DNA of 5,287 nt. Source: an uncultured Comamonadaceae bacterium. Lineage in GTDB: Bacteria > Pseudomonadota > Gammaproteobacteria > Burkholderiales > Burkholderiaceae_C. This document shows positions 1 to 5,287 of this stretch, in pieces. A program made the translations under genes and the position numbers. Position 1 is the first letter of the stretch. Each line of letters begins with the position of its first letter. The notes beneath the pieces were generated by a model, which saw nothing but the letters and a program-made list of their open reading frames with translations, did not search any database and was not told the origin of the DNA. The stretch lies in assembly GCA_937893415.1 (NCBI GenBank), contig CALBWZ010000141.1:1-5287 (forward strand), given 5' to 3'.

Positions 1-358
1 GGTCGACAAAGGTCTCAACGATTTGAATGGTGGCGTACACTGCGGCAGGACCAAAACAGGCTGGTAATGCACCCGTTAACCACCCAGCAAGGCGCCATAA
101 CGGCAACAACCAGCTTCGCCAGTTGGTGGGTACGACTTGCTCCATCAACAACAAGTGTCGTTGTTCTGTCTCGAGATGGTGTCGTGCAAAGTTGCGCAAC
201 CCAGGGTCGCGCGACATGGCCAGCACGCCGTGGTAGATCATCACAGCGCCTGTTTCACCAGCGTGATCGGTACGCAACTCCCGCAATAACCCAAGTGGGA
301 AGCCAACCACAGCCGCTTGGCTGCCATGAGACAGTTGTTCAGTCTGTAAACGCGTCAT
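1..358 (-). CDS. coq7: Coq7-family di-iron hydroxylase, N-terminal part (runs off the window)
   Basis: The first 119 codons of a demethoxyubiquinone hydroxylase (Coq7) family protein; the C-terminus lies beyond base 1. The family uses a non-haem di-iron centre to hydroxylate the ubiquinone precursor ring in the inner membrane. Three of the expected ligand positions are visible: E35 in DHAGET (31-36), the ExxH pair E65/H68, and E115 in VETFVD. The E35-E65 interval of 30 residues equals that recalled for human COQ7 (E60 to E90), and E65-E115 is 50 against 52. The last ExxH would lie outside the window. Residues about 83-110 are the hydrophobic, membrane-associating stretch. ATG at 358 is chosen because an in-frame TAA (365-367) lies just upstream; no clear Shine-Dalgarno is seen. 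The DHAGETGAV motif differs from the HTGEVCAQ version I associate with the usual betaproteobacterial Coq7, so this may be a paralogue with another quinone-like or unknown substrate. Confidence 0.87.
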   Translation of the reverse strand, partial: MTRLQTEQLSHGSQAAVVGFPLGLLRELRTDHAGETGAVMIYHGVLAMSRDPGLRNFARHHLETEQRHLLLMEQVVPTNWRSWLLPLWRLAGWLTGALPACFGPAAVYATIQIVETFVD

Positions 359-542
359 GATGCTTTATGGACAGGTATTGGTATACGAAATGAAAGTGGA
401 TTGTTACACCGCCATGGAAATAACCTGCGTGCTGGCAACAATGTCCTCATAGCGTGATGTGTCAGCGTACCCCCATAACCAAGGCAAACAAGTGGTCACA
501 CGCATTCATTGGCATAGAGCTTGCTATGTGTTGAGTGCATGG
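359..542. other. Divergent intergenic region
   Basis: Non-coding stretch between the minus-strand Coq7-type gene and the promoter region of the plus-strand gene at 622. It must hold the promoter of the Coq7-type gene. A weak minus-strand candidate has TATACC as its -10, about 20 bases upstream of the ATG, but I cannot find a convincing -35. I see no RNA gene, repeat array or conserved ORF here. Confidence 0.5.
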
Positions 543-579
543 TTAACCACGTTTAAAGCGCACAGTTTTAATGCGCTTT
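543..579 (+). promoter_or_regulatory. Candidate promoter with inverted repeat around the -10 box
   Basis: TTAACC (543-548) and TTTAAT (567-572, five of six matches to the sigma-70 -10) are separated by 18 bases. This places transcription start near 579-580, about 40 bases before the ATG at 622. A perfect 8-bp inverted repeat, AAAGCGCA (555-562) and TGCGCTTT (572-579), brackets the -10. That is where a repressor dimer would block polymerase. If transcribed, the same repeat could instead form a hairpin with a 9-base loop. The repeat is seen directly; its use as promoter and operator is inferred. Confidence 0.35.
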
Positions 580-621
580 GCACCTAAACAGTGCCGAGTG
601 GTTGTTTATAGGGATATACAC

Positions 622-1005
622 ATGGAAACAGTGATCAGCAAGTACGAAGCACGTTACATCATGGCATCGGTGGGGCGCACGCAAGAATTTGACGAGTTGC
701 TATATCTGGTCTTGCGAGACTTGGTCGAAGAGTGGACCACCACAGGTCTTGCTTTGTCGATTGAGCATTGCTTCGTCAAAAAAGGGAACGCTTGTTTGCT
801 GCGCATAGATTGCATAGGCGCTAACGACGTTGAGCAGCAATTAATATTGTTAAACGGCGACAAAAAAACACTCGCTGTGTTTCCGCACCTGGGTCGCCCA
901 ACCGTCGTATCTTGGAATCAGTTTAAAAAACAAATGCGTGATGTGATTGTCATGAGCGCCGAGCGCATGCGACAACAGGTTAACGCCCTGCCTCAATTGG
1001 CTTAG
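622..1005 (+). CDS. Hypothetical protein, 127 aa
   Basis: I do not recognise this protein. The ATG at 622 is preferred over an in-frame ATG at 571 because AGGG (610-613) sits 8 bases before it, and because the upstream ATG falls inside the probable -10 box. The 127-residue product has no signal peptide or membrane segment and should be cytoplasmic. Residues about 18-40 look like a charged amphipathic helix. The middle (about 43-90) looks beta-rich and carries three cysteines (C50, C58, C64) without a classical metal-binding spacing. A second helix follows at about 98-120. This helix-sheet-helix outline suggests a small compact domain, but nothing identifies a function. Its last 26 bases overlap the 3' end of the convergent phosphatase gene. 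Credibility as a gene rests on the ribosome site, the candidate promoter and the uninterrupted frame. Confidence 0.65.
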   Translation: METVISKYEARYIMASVGRTQEFDELLYLVLRDLVEEWTTTGLALSIEHCFVKKGNACLLRIDCIGANDVEQQLILLNGDKKTLAVFPHLGRPTVVSWNQFKKQMRDVIVMSAERMRQQVNALPQLA

Positions 1006-1642
1006 TCGACAGCAACTGCACACTTACAGCTTTCAAGAAACCGATCTGGGCAATTGATTCAGGCCAAGACCCGTGCGCTTTGACGTGCATTGTTGCAGCC
1101 TCAAGGCTGTAGCCCTTGAGCAGCAATACAGCGATAGCGAAGCAACCTGTTCTGCCAATGCCTGCCGCGCAGTGTACCAACACGCTATAGCCACCGTCTA
1201 ATAAAACCACAATTTGTTGGACCTTGGCCACAAACGCAGCGCTGTCTTGCGCGACGCCGTAGTCTGAAACCGGTAACAAATCAAAGTGCCAGTCTCGATG
1301 GCTGTGTATGGCAGTTGCGTACGCAAGCGATGTGTCTTCAATTTCGTGGCGCATTGCCAAGCACACCACACGCGTGATGCGCAAGCGCGCAACTTCCCGC
1401 AAAGACGTGGCCACAGGCTCGCCTCTCCCAGGCATGGCGTGCAAATACAGGCCTCCCTTGCAAGGTAAGGACAACAAGCGAAAGAGTTGGCTCAGGGGCG
1501 CAGTCGCAAGCGGGCTCAAAGTTGGGTCTCCTAACGGCAAACTACGTCTGTCCAGTGGCCTATTGTGGCCCTGCGATGTGACAGTTACATGGCATGTGAC
1601 AGCACCGCTGATCTGCGCCACATCAACACGCTGCACCTGCAC
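980..1642 (-). CDS. Protein-tyrosine / dual-specificity phosphatase family protein
   Basis: A cysteine-based phosphatase of the PTP/DSP superfamily, 220 residues, predicted cytoplasmic. The P-loop signature HCAAGIGRTG is at 157-166, giving nucleophile C158 and phosphate-binding R164. LPVSDYGV (123-130) matches the general-acid loop, with D127 as the likely acid. The segment LYLHAMPGRGEP (65-76) and the downstream RVVCLA (91-96) fit a compact PTP group I recall from proteobacteria, usually close in size to the region from residue 60 onward. The first ~55 residues are thus a less conserved extension. The start is GTG at 1642, the most upstream one possible because an in-frame TAA precedes it. 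AAGGG (1654-1658) lies 11 bases upstream, slightly far. A start further inside cannot be excluded. The natural substrate may be a phosphotyrosine protein, another phosphoprotein or a small phosphorylated molecule. The gene overlaps its convergent neighbour by 26 bases. Confidence 0.85.
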   Translation of the reverse strand: MQVQRVDVAQISGAVTCHVTVTSQGHNRPLDRRSLPLGDPTLSPLATAPLSQLFRLLSLPCKGGLYLHAMPGRGEPVATSLREVARLRITRVVCLAMRHEIEDTSLAYATAIHSHRDWHFDLLPVSDYGVAQDSAAFVAKVQQIVVLLDGGYSVLVHCAAGIGRTGCFAIAVLLLKGYSLEAATMHVKAHGSWPESIAQIGFLKAVSVQLLSTKPIEAGR

Positions 1643-1912
1643 AATGGATTAAGCCCTTGCCTTCAAACAATGGGTTAAAACCTGTCAGATGAATGTGACA
1701 CATATGGTGGTTTTCTATTGCGTTTTCGAGCGACTGTGGCGTTACTGTATCTCGGTATCCGCCGCACTGTTATCCAACACCAATCACCTGTTGGCCCCAT
1801 GGAAAATCCACGTAGTGTGCGCTGTCCTGAGCGCCACCCGAACAGGCGCATGACGTAGGTAGAATGAACAACCTTTCGCCGACTACCGGTGAAAAAATCT
1901 TGAAAGTCCCTT
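1643..1912. promoter_or_regulatory. Divergent control region upstream of the methionine synthase gene, rich in inverted repeats
   Basis: This 270-base gap must hold the promoters of the leftward phosphatase gene and the rightward two-gene unit. Inverted repeats seen directly: TGTCA/TGACA (1683-1687, 1696-1700), CCAACA/TGTTGG (1774-1779, 1789-1794), GCGCT/AGCGC (1819-1823, 1830-1834), GCGCC/GGCGC (1831-1835, 1845-1849), AGGT/ACCT (1857-1860, 1871-1874) and GGTAG/CTACC (1858-1862, 1883-1887). The third and fourth share 1831-1834 and exclude each other, as do the last two. A poor -35-like TTGCGT (1718-1723) has no convincing -10. I looked for known SAM, SAH and cobalamin riboswitch cores and did not recognise one. 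Some repeats may be protein operators, others leader RNA structure. Confidence 0.4.
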
Positions 1913-2935
1913 ATGTTTGAAACAGCAATTGCGGGCAGTTTGCCCAAGCCAGAGTGGTTGGCAGAAACTCAAAAACTCTGGCCTAAATGGGTGCCGCAAG
2001 GCGATGCGCTGCAACGAGCCAAGGCTGACGCCACCCTGATTTGGATCAAGGCGCAAGAGGATGCCGGTTTAGACGTGATTGGCGACGGTGAGCAAGCGCG
2101 CCAGCACTTTGTCCATGGCTTTTTAGAAGCTGTCGAGGGCATAGATTTTGACAACAAAGTCACCATGGGCATTCGAGACAACCGCTACGAGGCTCAAGTG
2201 CCACAAGTGGTTAGCGCCCTGCGCTTAAAGGGCCGTGTACATGCCTTTGAAGCCCAGTTTGCCCGCGCGCACACCAAGCGTAAATTGAAATTTACGCTGC
2301 CTGGCCCCATGACCATTGTTGACACGGTTGCAGACCGTTTCTACGGGGACCGCATCAAAATGGCCATGGCTTTTGCCGAGCTGTTAAACGAAGAAGCTTT
2401 GGCCTTGCAAGCCGATGGCGTAGACATTATTCAGTTCGATGAGCCAGCCTTCAATGTGTACATGAAAGACGCAGCCGATTGGGGCGTAAAAGCGCTAGAG
2501 CGTGCCGCCCAAGGTCTGACTTGCAAAACAGCTGTGCACATATGTTACGGCTACGGCATCAAGGCCAATATAGATTGGAAAAATGCACTGGGCCACGAAT
2601 GGCGACAGTACGAGGCAGTCTTTCCTGCACTGGCCAACAGCAGCATTGACCAAGTAAGTTTGGAGTGCTTTAACTCACACGTTCCCATGGAATTGATGAA
2701 GTTGTTGGAAGGCAAAGAAGTCATGGTCGGCGTCATTGATGTGGCAAGTGAAGCCATTGAAACTGCTGAAGAAGTGGCGGACACCATTGGACGCGCCTTA
2801 CAGTTTGTAGCCAGAGAGCGGTTGATTCCTTGTACCAACTGTGGACTTGCCCCCATGAGCCGCGACATCGCAATGGCCAAGTTGAAAGCGTTGGGCGATG
2901 GCGCCGCATTGGCCAGGCAGCGCTACGGCTCGTGA
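1913..2935 (+). CDS. mesD: Core-MetE / MesD-type methionine synthase
   Basis: A zinc-dependent methyltransferase corresponding to the C-terminal catalytic domain of MetE, expected to methylate homocysteine to methionine in the cytoplasm. At 340 residues it lacks the N-terminal folate-binding half of classical MetE (about 750 residues). Zinc ligands are all present: H209 and C211 (HIC), E251 (SLE) and C310 (TNCG). The QFDEPAF motif (174-180) is the homocysteine-side signature. Long stretches, including HICYGYGIKA and ETAEEVADT, match the MesD family as I recall it from Acinetobacter and pseudomonads. The N-terminal AGSLPKPEWL (7-16) supports the ATG at 1913. The ribosome site is weak. Known MesD proteins work with DUF1852 (MesX) and need oxygen; no DUF1852 gene is in view, and the gene 30 bases downstream encodes an aromatic monooxygenase. 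The methyl donor is unknown. A related Zn methyltransferase acting on another methyl donor or acceptor is a minority alternative. Confidence 0.88.
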   Translation: MFETAIAGSLPKPEWLAETQKLWPKWVPQGDALQRAKADATLIWIKAQEDAGLDVIGDGEQARQHFVHGFLEAVEGIDFDNKVTMGIRDNRYEAQVPQVVSALRLKGRVHAFEAQFARAHTKRKLKFTLPGPMTIVDTVADRFYGDRIKMAMAFAELLNEEALALQADGVDIIQFDEPAFNVYMKDAADWGVKALERAAQGLTCKTAVHICYGYGIKANIDWKNALGHEWRQYEAVFPALANSSIDQVSLECFNSHVPMELMKLLEGKEVMVGVIDVASEAIETAEEVADTIGRALQFVARERLIPCTNCGLAPMSRDIAMAKLKALGDGAALARQRYGS

Positions 2936-2965
2936 GCACGCGCCAACAACTTGAATGACGTGTCT

Positions 2966-4909
2966 ATGCAATACCACTTGAACGGCTACTCCCCAGGTGA
3001 CCCAACGGTAACTAGGCTTAAGCAAGCAACAGACACAACCAATACCAGTCTTCCAAGAGAAGTAGACGTGCTGATTGTGGGTTGTGGCCCCGCTGGGCTG
3101 ACGTTGGCCGCCCAACTGGCTGCATTTACAGACATAACAACCTGCATAGTGGAGCAAAAGTCTGGCCCGCTTGAAAAAGGCCAAGCAGATGGCGTGTCGT
3201 GTCGCAGCATGGAAATGTTCAACGCCTTTGGTTTTGCCCATAAGCTTTTACAAGAAGCTTACTGGGTCAATGAAACCACGTTTTGGAAACCCGACCCGCT
3301 TGACGCGCAGCACATTGTTCGTGTTGGACAAATTTATGACACCGAAGATGACTTGTCAGAGTTTCCCCACGTCATCCTCAACCAAGCTCGTGTACACGAC
3401 TTCTATTTGGAGGCCATGTACAACGCGCCTACAGCTTTAGAGCCACATTACGCGCGCCGCTTGCTGGACCTCGTGGTCGATGAAGCTGCAGGTCCGCTAG
3501 ACCACGCAGTCACAGCGCGCTTTGAAGCTACAGGTGATGGGCAGGAGGGAGTGACTGAAACCGTCAAGGCACGCTATGTCGTGGGCTGCGACGGTGCTCG
3601 CAGCCGAGTTCGCAAGTCTATAGGGCTTGAGCTGCACGGCGACTCGGCCAATCAAGCTTGGGGTGTGATGGACATTCTAGCGGTGACTGACTTTCCTGAT
3701 GTTCGCATGAAGGGGCTCATACAGTCACACGATCAAGGCTCGATTGTGTTGATTCCACGTGAAGGAGGCTACCTGGTTCGCATCTATGTAGAAATGGACA
3801 AACTCGACAAGTCGCAACGCGTTGGTGAGCGAAACATCACAGTGGAGGCGATTATTACCAAAGCCAACCGCGTATTGCGACCCTACCAGTTGGATGTTAA
3901 ACAAGTCGTGTGGTGGTCTGTGTACGAGATTGGTCAGCGCTTAACGTCGTCGTTTGACGACGCGGCATTGCCCAAGCACACCGCACGCCACCCACACGTG
4001 TTCATCGCAGGCGATGCCTGCCACACCCACAGCCCTAAAGCTGGACAAGGCATGAATGTGTCCATGGGAGATGCGTTCAACCTAGGCTGGAAACTGGTCG
4101 CGGTCTTGCGCGGGCAAAGCCAACCCGCGTTGCTGCGCTCTTACTCTGAAGAGCGTCAAGCAGTGGCGCAAGACCTCATCAACTTTGACCGCGAATGGGC
4201 GGGCATTCTCAGCCACAAACCTACCGCGGGTGCGCACGACAAGACAGCCGTTGCAAGCGAAGAAACCTTTGAAAGCTACTTTATCAAGAGTGGGCGTTAC
4301 ACCGCTGGAACTGCTGTGCGTTATGCGCCATCCATGCTTACAAGCACAAAAGAGCACCAACACTTGGCAACAGGTTTTGATATTGGCACGCGCTTACATT
4401 CAGCACCTGTGATGCGCTTGGCAGATGGCAAGCCTATGCAACTAGGGCATGTTGTGCAAGCCGATGCGCGGTGGCGATTGCTGGCATTTTCAGATGCATC
4501 GGCACCTACACCACTCAGCGCCATGGGCCGACTGTGCACATTTTTGAACGACTCACCCGACTCACCTGTGCGACAACACACGGTACAAGGCAACGACATC
4601 GACGATGTTATTGATGTCAGGGCGATTTTTCAGCAGAGCAACCGGGCATTAGAGATCAACAACACCCCTGCTTTTTTGAGGCCAGGCAAAGGCGCTTTTG
4701 GCTTGATAGATTACGAGAAGATGTTTACCGCAGACCTAAGAGGCGGCAAAGACATCTTCGATATGCGAGGCATAAACAGGCGTTTGGGATGCATGGTGAT
4801 TGTGAGGCCAGACCAATATGTGGCCCATGTTTTGCCGCTAGATGCCTATGAGCAACTTGCTAACTACTTCAAGGCTTTTCTCAACACCGCGAATGCACAG
4901 GGCAACTGA
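2966..4909 (+). CDS. mobA: 3-hydroxybenzoate 4-monooxygenase (MobA-type FAD aromatic hydroxylase)
   Basis: A 647-residue class A flavoprotein hydroxylase of the phenol 2-monooxygenase group, expected to convert 3-hydroxybenzoate to protocatechuate with NADPH and oxygen. FAD motifs are complete: GCGPAG (39-44), the DG motif GCDGARS (207-213) and the GD motif IAGDACHTHSP (347-357). The thioredoxin-like C-terminal domain spans about 470-640. Similarity to Comamonas testosteroni MobA (639 residues) is end to end as I recall it, and its active-site residues are kept: D75, H135, K249 (MobA K247) and Y274 (MobA Y271). The ATG at 2966 is chosen because MQYHLNG matches the MobA N-terminus; TTG at 2951 would add five residues. 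No clear Shine-Dalgarno is visible, so translation may depend on ribosomes finishing the upstream gene, 30 bases away. Substituted pocket residues (I260, V261) mean a related hydroxybenzoate cannot be excluded as substrate. Confidence 0.9.
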   Translation: MQYHLNGYSPGDPTVTRLKQATDTTNTSLPREVDVLIVGCGPAGLTLAAQLAAFTDITTCIVEQKSGPLEKGQADGVSCRSMEMFNAFGFAHKLLQEAYWVNETTFWKPDPLDAQHIVRVGQIYDTEDDLSEFPHVILNQARVHDFYLEAMYNAPTALEPHYARRLLDLVVDEAAGPLDHAVTARFEATGDGQEGVTETVKARYVVGCDGARSRVRKSIGLELHGDSANQAWGVMDILAVTDFPDVRMKGLIQSHDQGSIVLIPREGGYLVRIYVEMDKLDKSQRVGERNITVEAIITKANRVLRPYQLDVKQVVWWSVYEIGQRLTSSFDDAALPKHTARHPHVFIAGDACHTHSPKAGQGMNVSMGDAFNLGWKLVAVLRGQSQPALLRSYSEERQAVAQDLINFDREWAGILSHKPTAGAHDKTAVASEETFESYFIKSGRYTAGTAVRYAPSMLTSTKEHQHLATGFDIGTRLHSAPVMRLADGKPMQLGHVVQADARWRLLAFSDASAPTPLSAMGRLCTFLNDSPDSPVRQHTVQGNDIDDVIDVRAIFQQSNRALEINNTPAFLRPGKGAFGLIDYEKMFTADLRGGKDIFDMRGINRRLGCMVIVRPDQYVAHVLPLDAYEQLANYFKAFLNTANAQGN

Positions 4910-4943
4910 TAACTTCTACATGGCGACGCCAAATAGATAAAAG

Positions 4944-4978
4944 AAGGGTTCTTTATCCACTGTAGATAAAGAACCCTT
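4944..4978. terminator. Perfect 14-bp hairpin terminator between convergent genes
   Basis: AAGGGTTCTTTATC (4944-4957) is exactly complementary to GATAAAGAACCCTT (4965-4978), with a 7-base loop. It lies between the mobA-type stop codon (4909) and the stop of the minus-strand small gene (4983). Read on the minus strand the stem is followed by a T-rich stretch (CTTTTATCTATTT), a better intrinsic terminator than on the plus strand, where no T-run follows the stem. It probably ends minus-strand transcripts and may stop or stabilise the plus-strand mRNA. Confidence 0.75.
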
Positions 4979-4982
4979 GGTA

Positions 4983-5222
4983 TTACATACCTAAAACTTT
5001 TTTGGCCTCTGCCAACAATTTCATTGAGTCTGAATGTTTGCCAGACTTGTGGGCTGCCTCGCCATCGGCACGAAGTTGCATGGCTTTGGCTTTGTCGGCC
5101 TCCGAGATGCTTGTCATGGTCGACATTTTTGCATCAACGGCCTTCATCTCACCCGGACAACCGTGGGCAAAAGCCGCTGAAGACGAAACAACCAACATGG
5201 CCGCTAGAAATGACTTTTTCAT
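4983..5222 (-). CDS. Small exported periplasmic protein, 79 aa
   Basis: A 79-residue protein with a clear Sec signal peptide: MKK, a hydrophobic core (about 5-14) and the AXA-type site AAFA. Cleavage after A19 would release a mature protein of about 60 residues starting HGCPGEM. The mature part is charged, probably alpha-helical, with a single cysteine (C22) and histidines H20, H58 and H63. The C-terminal AHKSGKHSDSMKLLAEAKKVLG resembles small uncharacterised betaproteobacterial proteins I recall, but no function is known to me. The ATG at 5222 is chosen over an in-frame TTG at 5234 because it starts the signal peptide directly and GGGG (5229-5232) lies 6 bases upstream. It is not a lipoprotein: C22 is not in a lipobox. 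It is a monocistronic unit in view, ending just before the hairpin at 4944-4978. Confidence 0.85.
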   Translation of the reverse strand: MKKSFLAAMLVVSSSAAFAHGCPGEMKAVDAKMSTMTSISEADKAKAMQLRADGEAAHKSGKHSDSMKLLAEAKKVLGM

Positions 5223-5287
5223 ACAATACCCCAAAAAAATAGTAGTTTTTGACTTTTATATAACACATATTAAAAATAATAAGCAGT
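5223..5287 (-). promoter_or_regulatory. AT-rich promoter region of the small exported protein gene
   Basis: The sequence upstream of the ATG at 5222 is strikingly AT-rich compared with the rest of the window. On the minus strand TATAAA (5255-5260) is a good -10 candidate, giving a leader of roughly 25 bases that carries the GGGG ribosome site and a run of seven Ts (5233-5239). The -35 is poor (TTATTA-like at 5277-5282, 16-base spacing). The upstream part may lie beyond the window edge. Confidence 0.4.

Noticed and set aside
27..360. Two plus-strand open frames (69 and 97 codons)
   Set aside because: They lie antisense to the Coq7-type coding sequence, whose conserved ligand motifs show which strand is real.
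1286..1652. Plus-strand open frames across the phosphatase (60 and 114 codons)
   Set aside because: Antisense shadows of a gene with an intact catalytic signature; no ribosome site or recognisable motif.
1643..1912. A known SAM, SAH or cobalamin riboswitch upstream of the methionine synthase
   Set aside because: I looked for the conserved cores of these classes and found none that fits; only generic short inverted repeats are present.
1675..1947. Minus-strand 90-codon frame over the methionine synthase leader
   Set aside because: It covers the repeat-rich control region and the 5' end of the plus-strand gene; basic, low-complexity composition, no family resemblance.
2798..3241. Minus-strand 147-codon frame spanning the gene junction
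   Set aside because: Antisense to two confidently identified genes, with no motif of its own.
4921..4931. TGGCG-A-CGCCA palindrome after the hydroxylase gene
   Set aside because: Cannot form a hairpin with a one-base loop and is short; probably chance, although it could be a protein site.

Overview
The window reads as a piece of a betaproteobacterial chromosome, most likely Burkholderiales and close to Comamonadaceae. The main reason is the large flavin monooxygenase, which matches Comamonas testosteroni MobA (3-hydroxybenzoate 4-monooxygenase) end to end as I remember that sequence. The Coq7-type protein and the PTP-type phosphatase also resemble proteins I associate with this group. Base composition looks moderate, without the very high GC of many members. 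No mobile element, tRNA, rRNA or CRISPR array was seen. Taxonomy is an inference from recalled protein similarity, not from a search.

Layout, left to right: (1) the N-terminal 119 codons of a Coq7-family di-iron hydroxylase on the minus strand, running off the left edge; (2) a divergent intergenic region with a candidate promoter/operator at 543-579; (3) a small plus-strand gene of unknown function (622-1005); (4) a minus-strand protein-tyrosine/dual-specificity phosphatase (980-1642) whose 3' end overlaps gene 3 tail to tail; (5) a 270-base divergent region rich in inverted repeats; (6) a plus-strand two-gene unit: a core-MetE/MesD-type methionine synthase (1913-2935) followed 30 bases later by the MobA-type 3-hydroxybenzoate 4-monooxygenase (2966-4909); (7) a perfect 14-bp-stem terminator hairpin (4944-4978); (8) a minus-strand small exported protein (4983-5222) with its AT-rich promoter region at the right edge.

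The most notable biology is the two-gene unit. MesD-type enzymes are methionine synthases without the folate-binding domain. Those I know of are genetically tied to oxygen and to a DUF1852 partner (MesX). Here the immediate partner is instead an oxygen-using aromatic hydroxylase, and no DUF1852 gene is in view. The pairing may be a chance co-transcription, or it may link methyl-group transfer to aromatic catabolism. The other genes alternate in direction and show no obvious shared pathway.
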